Below, one piece after another: positions 32,700 to 44,616 of a DNA stretch of 64,000 nt. The stretch is from positions 27,769,052 through 27,833,051 of the forward strand of contig OX578150.1 in NCBI GenBank assembly GCA_951213105.1, written 5' to 3'. Both the position numbers and the translations under genes were made by a program. The notes below the pieces were generated by a model. It searched no databases and was not told the DNA's origin. It worked only from the letters and a program-made list of their open reading frames with translations. Positions within the stretch are counted from its first letter, which is position 1. Each line of letters opens with the position of its first letter. The stretch comes from Amaurobius ferox (taxonomy: Eukaryota > Arthropoda > Arachnida > Araneae > Amaurobiidae).

Positions 32700-33735
32700 T
32701 GACACATTATTGTGCGTCTTTTTAAAACCAAGAGTGATTTATAATCCTTTCCAAATGAAGTAGTGTATTGTGAGCTTTGTTACAAATCTTGCATTTATAA
32801 TTATTTTTACAATTTAAAAAAAAAATATATTTCTAGAAAGACAGATGTAGCATAAATTATTAGATCTTATAAAGTTCCCTTTTTTGTGATTTATAAATTT
32901 GTACACTTAAAAATAGTATGATTATCCTTACAGAGAACACACTTGTTTTTATTCTGAAGCTAGTAATATCGTTGGAAAATATTCCTTAATACCTTTATTA
33001 GGAAACTGTAATATCCGAGCATAATTACTAAGAAAATCCAAGCAAGTCTTTACATGATTATCTTTATATGATCATCTTTCAAATTATGCTCCACCAACTT
33101 CTAGTAGAAGGGTCAAACTTAGTTTGAATGGTATAAACTAAAGGTGTATCTAAAAAATCTATTTTGTGGTCTAGACTTTTAAGTGTACAAATAAATTCCT
33201 TAGAGCATCAATAAGCATTTAATAATTTCTGTGGATTTCCACTTGTCATAACTGCAATAATCTTCTTCTTAATGAATACATTAATTGCCATTTATTCTGA
33301 TATCTTTCTGCTAAAAGATCTCAAACAAATATCAAAATTTGAACAATTGCAAAATTTGAGTCAGAAACTGAGATAGAATTAATTATTCATAATGCCTCAC
33401 TCTTGAAACATCCTCTCCAATAATTTTTGAAACCCCATTAATCTATCATTTTTTATTTATGCCGAGCAGCCTGAGAAAGTTAATCAGTCTTCAATATGTT
33501 TAGAATATTTTATTTGTAAATTATAACCTTCTGTTTCACCACCTCTACCAATAATAAGTAATTTCAATTCATCAATAACTGCAAAGTCTTGAGATTTGGT
33601 TATGCATCGATCAATTTCATTATCTTTGCAATTTTCAGAAATTTCATCAAAACCTTCACTACATTTCTTGGAACACTCATTCAGCTTATCTGAGAGCAGT
33701 TTATGTTGAGAAACATTAATACTTCATACAGTACC
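32700..33735 (-). pseudogene. BEL/Pao-like gag remnant
   Basis: Minus-strand reading gives, in order: a helical N-terminal part (DKLNECSKKCSEGFDEIS near 33690-33630), a segment with LVYTIQTKFDPSTRSWW (about 33150-33095), and two Cys/His clusters. The first cluster is CVLCKDNHTIFKC (about 32945-32905). The second, YKCKICNKAHNTLLH with a following Leu/Glu stretch, is at about 32810-32755. A KFDPSTR-type motif followed by such zinc-binding pairs ending in HNTLLH is the layout of BEL/Pao gag proteins. Many frameshifts and stops; no LTR seen. The mariner element 31609-32448 lies downstream in its reading direction. Confidence 0.5.
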
Positions 33736-33770
33736 TTCAATTTAATAATTGTAGCTTTTTATACTCTGTT

Positions 33771-33775
<5 letters not shown>

Positions 33776-33801
<26 letters not shown>
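33776..33801. repeat. poly(T) tract
   Basis: Run of 26 T. Read on the minus strand it is an A tract; no retroelement 3' end was recognised next to it. Confidence 0.9.
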
Positions 33802-34409
33802 AGTGAGTAATTTCTTGATTTTATCCATATTTAACAATATTTAAATAATATTCTACTCACCCCTATGAAGTATGCAGTGTTTCAACTAAGACTCCTAAAT
33901 ATACAGTCTGATGCAACTGACATTTTGACTCTAAACGGTCCAATTAATTATCTCCTGCCTGTGCTATTTCAATGGCATGCATATGTTACATGGCTGATAT
34001 TTAATATGCAATTTAGCTGTAAAAAAGGTGGTTCTGCTTTGAAAAATTGTACCAATCATTCAAGAATGTAGTCTCGAATGCTTTGATTTTCTCAATATTT
34101 CAAGAGAAAAACTTTTTCACCATGTATTGCATCAATTGGGAGTCAAGATAGCTGCTATTGCGCCTGTCTGTAAATATAGGAGTCTTAATCAAAATCATAA
34201 CATTTAAACAATTTAAACATAAAATTCCATTACAATAACAACAAATCAAAAATGCATCACCATTTTGATATTGTTTTGAATACTTTTGGTTGTTTTCCTC
34301 CGGCTCAACAGTTGCCACAATATTAAATATGGTGGCAACTGTCAATATAATAGGTTATTGGGGCAACTGTCTGATATTAAATACACACCACAGTATTAAA
34401 TATCGTAGT
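33802..34409. other. AT-rich sequence, nothing recognised
   Basis: Contains a short repeated CAGTTGCC / GGCAACTG motif (about 34310-34370). The open frames 33865-34071 (plus) and 34100-34345 (minus) show no domain. Confidence 0.4.
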
Positions 34410-35100
34410 GTGTATTTGGTATACATAACTTGAGACCTCCTCTGATTGGAAAAAGAGTACCTTCTCCAATAAGTTTTGTTTTCTGTTTTATTGAATGGAT
34501 GGACATTGGCATATAAGGCATGAAAGATCCGAGAACAAACACCCATCAATCATTGCTGGAAGAACACAAGATAGTGGGGGCAGCGTTATGGTCTGGGGAA
34601 TGTTTTTGTGGTATTCTCTGGGTTCATTCATACCTGTGGAAGACACTGTGAACCAAATTCGTTATTAATTCATCCTTGCAGACCATGTACACCCATATAT
34701 TCTGATTGTCTTCTGTGGGGCGGATGGGATCTACCAGCACGACAATGCAACGTGTCACATTGCGAGAACTGCCCAAGAGTGGTTGTTTGGAAAGCACGAT
34801 GGAGATTTCTCTGGCCCATGGAGACTTCAAAGTGCTTCTCTGGCCCCTAATTCCCCAGACTTAAACCCAATTAAGCATCTATGACACCACCTCAATCGGG
34901 CTGTTCGCTTTATGGATTCTCCACCACGCACACTCCAGCAGCTGTCAACTGCAATCAGCATGGCTCCACATACCTGTGAACACCTTCCAGCACCTTATTG
35001 AATCACTCTCAGCCTGTCTAGCAGCTGTCTGCACTACACACACAGTTACTTTGGATGTTACCTGGTAGTCACATTAATGTGGCTCATCTGTGTATGTTTA
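34410..35100 (+). pseudogene. Tc1-like transposase pseudogene
   Basis: Plus-strand text follows the C-terminal two thirds of a Tc1-family DDE transposase. The blocks are RHERSENKHPSIIAG (about 34520), GGSVMVWGMF (about 34575), YQHDNATCHIARTAQEWL (about 34734-34790, containing the second catalytic Asp), and NSPDLNPIKHL (about 34845-34880) leading to the last catalytic position. Stops interrupt it and at least one frameshift is needed, so it is inactive. GTAGTCACATTAATGTGGCT near 35067 is probably the start of the 3' inverted repeat; the 5' end was not found. Confidence 0.82.
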
Positions 35101-36180
35101 AAAGCCTCCTGAACATGTTTTGACTATTTTTGGAGTGATGACAGTCTGTCTGATGTTTGTGGTTGATTTCTTATATATATGATAGCAAGTATAAATATTA
35201 ATGGGTTTTCACAAGACTTTATATCAAAAAATCTAGAACTAGATAGAATTTGTTTTGATTCAAGTGAAAGCTTCAAAATGTTATACTTTTTTTAAAAATG
35301 GCAGCGTTGGACAAAATTTGGCATAATCATGCATAAAAGGGTTTATTTCTTGATTATCATGAGACTTGATAGTTTCAATCATTGTTGTGAAAAATAGCTG
35401 CTATACAGATTATTTTATTCGTGATGTCATTAGTCTCCTTTGGAGGGCAAGCTACCTTCTCTAAAGGGTACATTGTTGAGTATGGTATTCATTGAAAGAT
35501 ATTTTCAAGCCCTTTAAAGTGAAGGGTAATATGCTATAGGTATTTCCTCTTCTGTCATTTGTAAAGGCTTCACATAATGTAATTGCTTCCCAAGATACTG
35601 CTTTTCCTTTATCAAGTTCTTGAGGAAATGGTCCACAGGGTGAACACATCGATGCACAGTAGCTTGCTTTAGACGCTTTCCATCAGGTCCTATGATAAAA
35701 TAAACATAACTGCAATGTTCATGAACTTCCGAGTCTGCTTGTAAGATCTATTCGAGGGCTTGGTAGTATCTTTTTTTACAATTAGGGCTTTAAAATCAGC
35801 ATATATTATAAAACGGGGTGCAAATAGTGTCAAAAAACTTAATGGCCCTCAGAAAAGTGGGCACTCACAGCTTTCCTTACAGGGGTGCTCAAAATTTTTC
35901 AAGGGGGGGGGGCAAAATACTAATACTAAAAAACACTAATAATTTCAATTCCAGTGGGGCACAAGTGCCACCTCTTGCCCTATGCTGTGGACGCCCATGG
36001 TAGCTCACAAAAAAAAATGTACTATCCTAACTAGCCCAAAGCATTCTTATCGTTATCTAGGCGTAGTCAAAATCTTGGCCTTCTTTCTGTAGAGAACCAG
36101 TGTTGAATGGATGGCATTGGATCAAACTTTGTAACTGAAGTTCCATTATACAAATACTCATTAAGTTATCTGTATTTATT
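35101..36180. other. unassigned, with decayed minus-strand coding text
   Basis: Around 35500-35740 the minus strand reads as protein-like text (DSEVHEHCSYVYFIIGPDGK) broken by stops; I do not recognise it. Around 35870-36000 there is a G tract and a GGGGTGCTCAAAATTTTTCA phrase of the kind seen at DNA-transposon ends. Confidence 0.35.
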
Positions 36181-36199
36181 AAAGTCAGCAAGGAACGGT

Positions 36200-38040
36200 A
36201 AGTAAAATATTATTCATGGCACCGAAGCCGCATTCACAAGAAGATGTTGAAACTGGTATGCGCTGAATAATGGCCAAGAGTTTACTTAAAATTTTAAATC
36301 TGCTATTATGAGTTGCTGCATGTCTGCAGATTTCAGCAAATGTTAGGTCGCTGGATGCTTGTTTCGAGTCATACCACTCATTAAGAACATTGTCTTTATT
36401 GATTGGGTGTAGTTTTAGTGTTGACTGGAAGTAAGTAGCTAATAAGATCATGTCACTATTTCCATATTCTGTAAGTCTTCTTCCTGTTGGCTATGATGCA
36501 GTGTCAAAAACTTTCATTGCCTTTAATATTAGTGAATTTTCAATGCAGAATCTTGATTTCAAAAAGTTCACTCCATGTTCTAGAATAGCTTTCCTGTCTT
36601 TCCTACAAGATTCTTCTCCTTCTGTTACATTTGCTAGTTGGGTGGAATGAAAAATATTTCTGTCTTCATCAAAATAACTTGGGAACTGTACCTCATTGTG
36701 TCCCATTTTTAGTCAACAGACTTTCTAACTTAAGACCTCTCTCTACAACACAATTGACTTCATTGATAACAGTTTTTTCTTTTTGAAAGGCTTGTGAGAT
36801 GGATGTAAAAATGTTTAAAAAATCCAGTAAAAGGTGTGCAAATTTCACAAATCTGTATGAACACAAGTATTTTAAAATTCCCTTTGCCAAAGGTCCATCT
36901 TGTGTGCTTTTACTGCCCTCTAAATGTGTGACAACAGGTTGCTAACTTTGTAATAGAGCTTCCAGTGTTCGCTTTTTACTAACGACCCAATGAACACTAT
37001 TCAGATCTGAATTTCACAATTTTGGTTTCTAATAAGGATTCAGCATTATTCAGTTCACGCACTCTTTTTGGTCATTTATGGTAAAATTTGAAAATAATTT
37101 TTTTTTTCAATATGTCCAATGTATGCAATTTTTTAACAGGCATCTAATACAGCTAACTGCAACCGGTGAGCCACACAATGAATCTTTATGAGCTGAGGGC
37201 AAATTTCTTAAGTTTGGAACCTAAACCATTTTTTCTCATCAGTCATATTCTCTGCACCATCAGTTCCAAATCCAGTAAGGCAACCAGATTTCTTGTATAG
37301 CAGTTCATACTTTTCAAAGACATTTAAAATTTCATCAAAATATCCTTGTGCTGCTTCCGACTTCAGAGGTGTCAGGGAAAAAAAATGATTCCTTTACTTT
37401 AAAATATTTTATGTACCGCATGCACATCACAATACAAGACAGATTAACAGTGTCTGTGGAACCATCAACCAGGAGAGTAGCACATGTAGAATTTATTATT
37501 TCTTGCAACACATTCTGTCTAATACATGTTGAAATACAACTGATAAAAGACGTACACTCAGTTCTATTGACATAGCATTCATTTATTTGTAAGCCACATT
37601 TCTTCAATAATTCAATTTGTTTTTCATAGTCCGATAATGGTTTGGGATGATATGCAATGTAATAAGCTGTGTTGAAGTAGATGCTCATTTGTTTAAATTG
37701 CTCTGATGCATTCTCTCAGAATGCATTTTACCAGTGGAGTGGAAGCTGGGGTTTTCTTTGCATCTTCTACAGTGATGCATTCTCTGTGACTTTTAGTAGA
37801 GTCATGAATTCTCGAAGTTTCAATTAACACCATGGTCTTCTGTCAACCAAGAAAACTTATCAAACCAGTAGGGATGGACCAACCTAGGTCTATGGTTTTT
37901 CTTTTGTTAGCAGTTGCATGAGGGGAACATGCATCACTTACTATTTCATCTGCAGTCTTTTCTACTGTGGTAACTAGTGGCTTCTCTAAACGGCCATCAC
38001 ATGCTTTCTTATTGGACTTGCCCAAGAATGAAAATAGTGT
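36200..38040 (-). pseudogene. hAT transposase pseudogene (ZNF862/KIAA1586 type)
   Basis: Minus-strand pieces appear in the order expected of a hAT transposase related to the host genes ZNF862 and KIAA1586. An N-terminal part (QQTLFSFLGKSNKK at about 38060-38020, then GWSIPTGLISFLG near 37880) comes first. The catalytic part follows at 37688-37335 (NSTCATLLVDGSTDTVNLSC; D of VDGSTD is the first catalytic residue). A middle part (VKFAHLLLDFLNIF, 36890-36693) precedes the C-terminal dimerisation segment at 36451-36185 (LAIIQRIPVSTSSCECGFGA). Stops and frameshifts separate the pieces. Terminal inverted repeats were not found, so the element limits are unknown. Confidence 0.8.
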
Positions 38041-38319
38041 TTGTTGTACTATATTAAATCTGCAATAAAACTTTTACAAAGCAGTTGATCAAAGAAGCGA
38101 ATAAACAATAAAATGCGTAAAAAAGACGAACACATGGGAACAAAGAAAAAAAATGTGGGCATTCTCAAAATTTCCGCAAGAGTACTGACTCCCACACATC
38201 AGCTTTTGTCTGAGTCAGAATATAAAAACACATGACTGAAAACAGCGAATAGGGAGTCGTCCTTGCATTAGCACGCAATTCACCCAGTTTGAAAAGCCTG
38301 ACCCACAAGGGGTGATACC

Positions 38320-38772
38320 AATGCAATTAGCAAGGCTCCTTTCTTGCCATCCACCAGTCACTGCTAAAAATGTCCCCTCCTACTATCGCCAATTCCCTTG
38401 GGGGGAAGGCAAAAGTAAATATGTGGTATCTATCTCTTTTTCTCCCCTAGCCTACTGCCACAGGGAGAACGCTTCTCCCTCTGTTCCTGACCAGCCAAAG
38501 ACAGTGATCCACTCCCCAAATTCGGGGGTGAAATTTCGTGCAATGCAATGCAATTAGCAAGGTTCCTTTCTTGCCATCCACCAGTCGCTGCTAAAAATGT
38601 CCCCTCCTACTATCGCCAATTCCCTTTGGGTGAAGGCAAAAGTAAATACGTGGTATCTATCTCTTTTTCTCCCCTAACCTACTGCCACAGGGAGAACGCT
38701 TCTCCCTCTGTTCCTGACCAGCCAAAGACAGTGATCCACTCCCCAAATTCTTGGGGGTGAAATTTCGTGAAA
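38320..38772. repeat. 227-bp tandem duplication
   Basis: Two head-to-tail copies (38320-38546 and 38547-38772) start at CAATGCAATTAGCAAGG and end GGGGGTGAAATTTCGTG, with only a few differences. Composition is more even than the flanks. Open frames on both strands exist only because of the repeat. Confidence 0.93.
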
Positions 38773-39274
38773 ATAATGTTAAGATGCGGATAAGGTGTGT
38801 GTTCTCTCTCTTTGAATCAGAGGAAAAGGGAAAACGTAGCATCCGTCAACATATGCGGGGGGTTAGTTTCTTCTCCAGACAGCACCAGATATGAGGACAC
38901 CACGTGCTTCCCAGCATGCAGAGCCTGCCGTGTGGTGTTATGCATATACATCGTCACGAAGTTTTTAGCTGAAAATGTTTTTCGTTTCACAAATCTCAAA
39001 TTCGTGTCAATTTTCATAATTTCGAGTCCCAAACGGCGATGCTAGAACGATTATTTTGAACCGATTGCATTTTCTTTTAAAAAAAAAAATAAAGGCAGGT
39101 AGCCCATAATAAATAATTTCAGTCGTCTGCCGAAAAAAATCAGTCGCCCCTGGTGAGCGGGAGACATGCTATTTGCAACCCTGTTATAAAAGGAATAGAC
39201 TCTTGATACTGTTTATTCATAAATTGAAGGTATTTATTCTTTTCCAAGAGCATTTTTATATGCTGTGGAGCATG
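38773..39274. other. unassigned, moderately GC-rich
   Basis: No domain recognised in the overlapping open frames 38797-39045 (plus) and 38817-39032 (minus). Confidence 0.4.
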
Positions 39275-39858
39275 CTATTTACAATATTGCAAATGATCTT
39301 GTAGGAGATCTTCTCTACAGTAACGATATGCATATCTATAAAACAGGTATTGGGCATCATTATGTTTAGTTATATGCTCCAACAAGGGTGACATGTTCCT
39401 AATCAGTGCGTAGTGTTGTTTACTTTCATCACTAATGAGTAGTAAATTCATACATTCTCCATCCTCTTGTTTAGATATATGCAAAGGAAGCATTTCCTTC
39501 TCTTCATATCTATAAACATGAATTCTTAAATTGTTTAACTTTTCAATCTGAGAAATCTTCACAATTGAGATAACATATTGAATACCCACAAGTTGAACTT
39601 CATTCATGTGGCAGAGGTAGTGTGATACACTATGAGGTTGATCTTTCCAGTGAATATTGTATTTGTAGACCAGTAGACACCATATTAAACACTTCTCATC
39701 TTCTGGATATTTAATAGAGCCATCTTGGTAGCAAGTTTCGTTGGCAAGGGTACATAACTAGAAGCTGCAAGGGGGGGTGGTACTTTGCACAGAATACATC
39801 TATTTTTTCTATCTTTCCTAAAGTCCATCCTGAATCTCAACGAATAAACTCTTCAAAG
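39275..39858 (-). pseudogene. Polinton/Maverick-associated protein fragment, part 2
   Basis: The minus strand encodes SIKYPEDEKCLIWCLLVYK (about 39730-39670), then a 110-codon open frame (39607-39275) with YEEKEMLPLHISK, MNLLLISDESKQHYALIRNM and a C-terminal Cys/His cluster ending DHLQYCK. This succession (a KCFLWCLL-type stretch, a NVYGYE..IYPLRISK-type stretch, a HYCLIKNLSRLL-type stretch and then a zinc cluster) is known to me from uncharacterised proteins next to or fused with the type-B DNA polymerase of Polinton/Maverick elements. Its upstream part lies on the other side of a hAT insertion, at 41207-41345 and reading onward. At least two stops are present, so it is dead. Confidence 0.62.
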
Positions 39859-41206
39859 TAGGGTTGCACCGAATACCATTTTTTGCCGAATAACGAATAC
39901 CGAATATTCGGTTAAAATTCTAACCGAATATTCGGTTAAATTTTTTAAAGGCAATATTTCTATTTTATGCCAATTTAAAATAGAAAATGTTTCTATTATG
40001 TGCCTTTTATAAATGTATTTACATTTAACATCTTAAATTTATTTGCATTTACATTAAGTATAATTATTAATTTAAAATAAATAAAAAATAAAATAAATCA
40101 TTCCAAAAGCAAATTAATATAGTAAAATAGTAAATGGCTACCTAATTTGGTTTATGTTTATCTGCATAAATTGATAATTGATAGTTAATTTCTAATATGT
40201 GATAATCATATGGCTTCATATTATGTTATAGAGAATCTTGCATTTACCTTACATACAAACCCAAGTTGCTTAAAATATCATTACAAATTAGAATTACAAT
40301 TTATTCAAGTGAATTTTTGCTATCTTAGTCTCTTCTGTACTGTAACTGATAAATAATTTTATCAAAATTGAAACTGAGCAGTCAAATTCAAACATTGCCA
40401 AATCATTTTTCTTTTTAAAGTGCAAAGGATACTTTGCCAGAATGTCCAGCCATTGCGAACTACAACAGAGTAGATACTGATAGATAACTAAACAGTTACA
40501 GACAGGTGTACCCACCCTGTGACAAAAGACTCAACAAAGTAATCCTCTCTTCAGAAATCATGAAAGAAATTAGAAGGTTTGACTACAATGGGGCCACACA
40601 CAGAGAAATTCTTTGGTTATCTTATTTGACACATTTTAATGGATACAAAGGAACACCTATGGCACCCTCAGTATCTTATCTATCTCTATCGAAATTAAAA
40701 TACTGCAAAATTGAATATTCATCCAAGTGTTTGTTTTATATATTAATCACCTTCACCTTTTTTTAATATTGGTGAAATGATAATTGATTTTTTTTTTTAG
40801 CTGCATATTTTATAAAAAATTAACCATTATATTTTTGAACACGTAATATTAAGAGTTTTATTTTCTGGTTACTGTTTCATATTTAAATGAGTTAGTAAGG
40901 TTAAGGTGTGATAAGATTTAAGAAAAATTGAAAAAAAAAATTTAATATCAGAGTGTTTTCTTTTACATTAAAATTATTTTAAATGTGATAATATTGGTAA
41001 GTAAAAATTTGAATTAATTTTGTACTATGATACTATAACTTTCATTCATTGTATAAAAAATGTTCTTTACCAATTGTCGAATATTTTAATTTTGTTTTAC
41101 TATTCGGTTAGGTCGAATATTAAAGTATTCGGCCGAACCGAATATTCGGTTTGACTGCCGAATAGGCAGTATACCGAATACTAACCGAATATTCAGTGCA
41201 ACACTA
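39859..41206. mobile_element. non-autonomous hAT-like element with 8-bp TSD
   Basis: 1348 bp, flanked by the perfect 8-bp direct repeat CTTCAAAG (39851-39858 and 41207-41214). The ends are inverted: TAGGGTTGCACCGAATAC at the left and, complemented, TAGTGTTGCACTGAATATT at the right. Just inside both ends are clustered palindromes of the ACCGAATATTCGGT type. The interior is AT-rich; two weak open frames (40294-40515 minus, 40506-40766 plus) have no transposase motif. An 8-bp TSD with GTTGCACCGAAT ends fits the hAT superfamily. Confidence 0.85.
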
Positions 41207-41345
41207 CTTCAAAGGACTTCATAATCTTAAAAAAAGATCCTACGATATTGTCTGGAAGTGTATCCCCACAAAGCTCTGTCAGTTCTAAAGAATGAGCTCA
41301 CTAACTCATAACCATTTGCAATGTTGCGAATGAATTGTATATCTG
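41207..41345 (-). pseudogene. Polinton/Maverick-associated protein fragment, part 1
   Basis: This is the sequence that would join 39858 if the hAT element were removed. Across the boundary the minus strand can be read towards DSGWTLGKIEKIDVF (about 39840-39795), a wording typical of the same Polinton protein. The part inside this interval is too decayed to assign alone. Confidence 0.4.
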
Positions 41346-41659
41346 CAATAATATACTATTTAATACATCTGTACTCACCAAGTTCATCTTCTAATACCTC
41401 CAATAATTGGGAATGAATTTCAATACTTCTTCAATGGGCTCCAGAATGCGCACTGAGAATACGTTTAAAGCTTTTACTGTAATTCTGTGGCACTTATTAC
41501 AAGTTGAATCAGAGGTTTTTATTTTATTTTCTTAGATCCATGTTCCATGTACTGATAATGTAACATATCACTTTTCCTGCTAATATGAGTTCACAGTGGT
41601 TACACTTTAAATCATTTAAATGAAATATCAAATGACTTTTTCCCTATAATGTATCCCTT
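41346..41659. other. unassigned
   Basis: No domain or repeat recognised. Confidence 0.35.
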
Positions 41660-41750
41660 CTTGGTCGTGCTCTTCACACCACTCTTAAACAATTTTGGCG
41701 GCATGACAGATCACATTGTTCTGTTGAAAGATCCTATCAGCCATAGGGAA
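41660..41750 (-). pseudogene. Tc1/mariner transposase scrap
   Basis: Minus-strand FQQNNVICHAAKIV, a stop, then EWCEEHDQEG, corresponds to the FQQDNAPCHTAK..KEWFEEH block around the second catalytic Asp (here replaced by Asn). No more of the element was recognised. Confidence 0.55.
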
Positions 41751-41879
41751 GACTCAACATAAACGAGTGTGCTTGATCAGCAATGGTGAAGAGATACCTA
41801 AATGTGTCAAGAGTGCCTTCTACGAAAATCTTCTACGGGGGCATTACTTTTGGCGTTTCTCCTGGGGGTGCCTGGCCTC

Positions 41880-42039
41880 AAGTTATGACTAGGGGAGGAG
41901 ATACATTATTGCTATTATTTGGGAGGTGGTTGTCATAGTAATAAAGGTTTTTAGGGCATGCTCTATAATTGGTGAGATGCTGTTCACCGCAGTTAGCACA
42001 TTTAGGGAGTTACTTAGTGATTTTTTACATTCTTTAGTA
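41880..42039 (-). pseudogene. Jockey-type LINE gag, C-terminal piece
   Basis: Minus-strand KCANCGEQHLTNYRACPKN (about 42003-41947) is the last zinc-knuckle block of a Jockey/X-element-type ORF1. It is the continuation of the gag fragment at 43364-44556, from which it is separated by a hAT element. The 8 bp just before the hAT (CTTTAGTA, 42032-42039) are repeated at 43356-43363. Confidence 0.7.
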
Positions 42040-43355
42040 CAGCGGTTCTCAAACTTTTTTTGCCATGGCACCCTTGTCGGGCTAAAAAAATTTCGCGGCA
42101 CAGCTACCCTTAAAGCGGTTTGAATACTTAAGAAAAGAAGAAAAAACAGCCCAAATGTAATGCTCAGTTGTCTTTAATGCGATGATGAAACTGTTAGGAT
42201 GAATTTTTCATTATTTCCTTTATGGAATAATGAAAAGGTTATGGGAAGTTTAGTTAATTTTACCCTCAAATCACTTCACCCAGAAAGTTTGCTCCTGTAT
42301 CTGTTTTTTATGTAAGCGTACATTGAGAATGCAGACTCACAAAGATAAGTTGAAGTAAAACGCAGAATTCTTTACACTGCAACCTTACCAACAGCATTAT
42401 TTTCTGAATACACTTGCATCCAGAACTCTTCTTGGCTTCCTTCACAGTATTTCTGTTTTAAACTGCTGTCTTCGCTGATCTCAAGCAGATTTTGAAAAAA
42501 TTCATTCGTCATTCCAGTAGGTTTATGTTTCGGGTCGCAGGAAAACGGGTTCATCATCCAGCTGTAGATGTCATCAGAGTTAATGTCGGGAAAATAATCA
42601 ACTATGCTTCTTTCCAAACCTTGCAAGTGGGTAATAACAATTTTGAGAAAGTTGGTCTGAAGGTTGATCTCGTTTGTTTTGACAAATTCTTGCAACCGAG
42701 GAAAGTTGGAGATGTCTCTGCTCTCAACACATGCTTTAAAAAATGTAATTATTTTCGGCAAGGCTTTTATTTTCTCTAATTGTGCTCCTCCTTTCCCTTG
42801 AAGAGAAGTGGTAGTTTCATTTAGTTTTTCAAAGATGTCGGAAAGGTATCCCAATTTAAGCAGCCAATCGACATCAGTTAATTGTTGGATAAAAGGCTCC
42901 TCTGTAAATGTAACCACCAGTGCATTTTTTAGTTTAAACAGTTTGACTAAAATTTTTTCCCTTGATAGCCACCGCACTTCTGTGTGCAGCAAGAGGTGGA
43001 AGTGATTCATACCCAGATCTTCGGCGGTAAGTTTTAAAAGGCTTGCTTGAAGCGAGCGGCTCTTAACATGATTAATAATCTTCACAGCACCATCCAATAT
43101 GACTTTTAAATCTCTTGCGGCATCCTTCTAGTTGCCAGAGAATGTAGATAGATGACACAGTGGCTGCTGGTGGCATTTCCTGCCACGTGCTTCATTCTAG
43201 ACACTGCTCCCTTCACTTTTCCAACTTTATTTGCCAATTTCATTTTCTAACTTAATTTGCTAGAATCATCTTGAATTTATTCCAGTTAGTACGTAGTTTA
43301 GCAGTATTTCTGATTTGAGTTTTGAAAATTTAGGGCAATTGCGGTAGGAGGCGCT
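42040..43355 (-). mobile_element. hAT element (ZBED5/FAM200/SCAND3-like transposase)
   Basis: An 1316-bp element inserted into a LINE gag. The left end CAGCGGTTCTCAAACTTTTT is a typical Charlie/SPIN-like hAT terminus, the flanking 8 bp CTTTAGTA occur on both sides (42032-42039 and 43356-43363), and the gag reading resumes across the gap. Inside, a 241-codon minus-strand frame (43097-42372) encodes the C-terminal half of the transposase. It begins IINHVKSRSLQASLLKLTAE, continues with HTEVRWLSREKIL (the conserved RW box), and runs through the long helical region. The N-terminal BED finger and first catalytic residues are missing, so this copy is internally deleted. The right end (AGCGCCTCCTACC, complemented) only weakly resembles the left. 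Confidence 0.85.
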
Positions 43356-43363
43356 CTTTAGTA

Positions 43364-44556
43364 AAGTGTGGCTGTGCACACTTTACACAATTAGGGGGGA
43401 GATGACAGGCATTGCTAGTATGGTAGAACAACTGACATCTGAAGCATTGGATCACTTGTTTCGGTCCTCTATATTTTTCAATTTTAATTACAGTATGAAA
43501 CAGATTAGTTAAGCTATAAATTTTTTCAGAAGCAGGGGTTTTAGGGATCTGCACTTAATACAACGGCATATTAACTCTGTTGGCCTTGGGGTCGTGTGCC
43601 AACTGTGTGACTCTGATGAGTTTGTGTCCCAAGTACTCCAACTCGCGAGTAATCTCCGTTGTATCCATACAGATCGGGAGACCTCTAATCACAATTTTCA
43701 GGGGGTTTTGCTCATCAAGAAGATATGATTTGAACTCCATCTTGTTATCTAATAGGAATCTTAGAATTTTAACATATTCATCTCTGAGTTAACATTGACT
43801 TTTAAAAAGTCCCCAGATCCAGTCAATTTGCTGGTTAAGTTAATTGCAATTTTTTTAAGATCAAGAATTAATTGTGACCAATTAGTGGTCATAGCTATGA
43901 AGAAGGGGGGGGGGCTGGCATTCCTTTTTAGGAGCGTCTGCAATGTTTTCAATAACCACTTCGGCATCTGGTGCCGGCACATCAGAATTTACATTATTAT
44001 CAATTTGAGGGGGGTTGCAGCATGGCGGATCTTAAACTTGCAGTATGTCTTTTAGGGGCTTGCTGGAATCCTTCATCATCTACACCACGAGGGTGTTTCC
44101 TGGAGGCTACTGGATGTAGCAGTACTACTGATAGTTAATTTACTAATGTCTGGTATTTGCAAGGCATTAGAGACAGTGAGCTGGTTAGGAGTGACAAAAG
44201 ACAAAGAATAACTTCCGGAGGGAAGCCTCCAACAGGTCTTCCCATATTTCAGTAAATAATGAGTCTGTATGATGGCAGCCAGGAGTTGTTCTATATCGTC
44301 AATCTCTCTATGTGTTTTCTGTAATGTATCGGGATCCTTCGTGGATTTCAGGAGGTAGTTTCCATTGTTGATCTTGTGTCTAAAATTTTCAGCTTCCTGG
44401 GCAGGGTTCTCAGAATTAGCAATGATTCTGTCAATCTCAGTCATATCCATGCTTGCAGTCTCAGTCATATCCATGCTTACAGTCTGTTCTCCACGTGGAA
44501 CTGGGTCAGGCGGCTTAGCGTTGGCAGTTGGCGGTGGCAGGTGGGCAGTCACACAT
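43364..44556 (-). pseudogene. Jockey-type LINE ORF1 (gag), copy A
   Basis: The minus strand encodes a nucleic-acid-binding gag. The N-terminal part (44552-44076) has SMDMTETASMDMTEIDRIIA and a helical segment. The central part (43982-43555) has DEQNPLKIVIRGLPICMDTT and TRELEYLGHKLIRVTQLA, the PRE_C2HC-type domain found next to the knuckles. The CCHC knuckles (43554-43364) include CFRCQLFYHTSNACHLPPNC and VKCAQPHFTKE. Frames shift between parts, so the protein is broken. It is a tandem duplicate of copy B (46206-47283) and continues on the far side of the hAT at 41880-42039. Confidence 0.82.
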
Positions 44557-44580
44557 ATTCAGCTTCGAGCAGGCAGGCAG

Positions 44581-44616
44581 GTTGGTTGGTTGGTTGGTTG
44601 GTTGGTTGGTTGGTTG
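44581..44616. repeat. (GGTT)n tail of the LINE
   Basis: About nine GGTT units. On the minus strand they form the (CAAC)n 3' tail of the adjacent LINE. Confidence 0.9.

Noticed and set aside
34608..34850. Open frames on both strands within the Tc1 pseudogene
   Set aside because: They are out of frame with the recognisable transposase blocks.
38312..38760. Paired 70-81-codon frames that look like a duplicated gene
   Set aside because: They are the same frame repeated by the 227-bp tandem duplication, with no domain and an equally open opposite strand.
42492..43005. Plus-strand frames of 65-95 codons
   Set aside because: Shadows of the hAT transposase on the minus strand.
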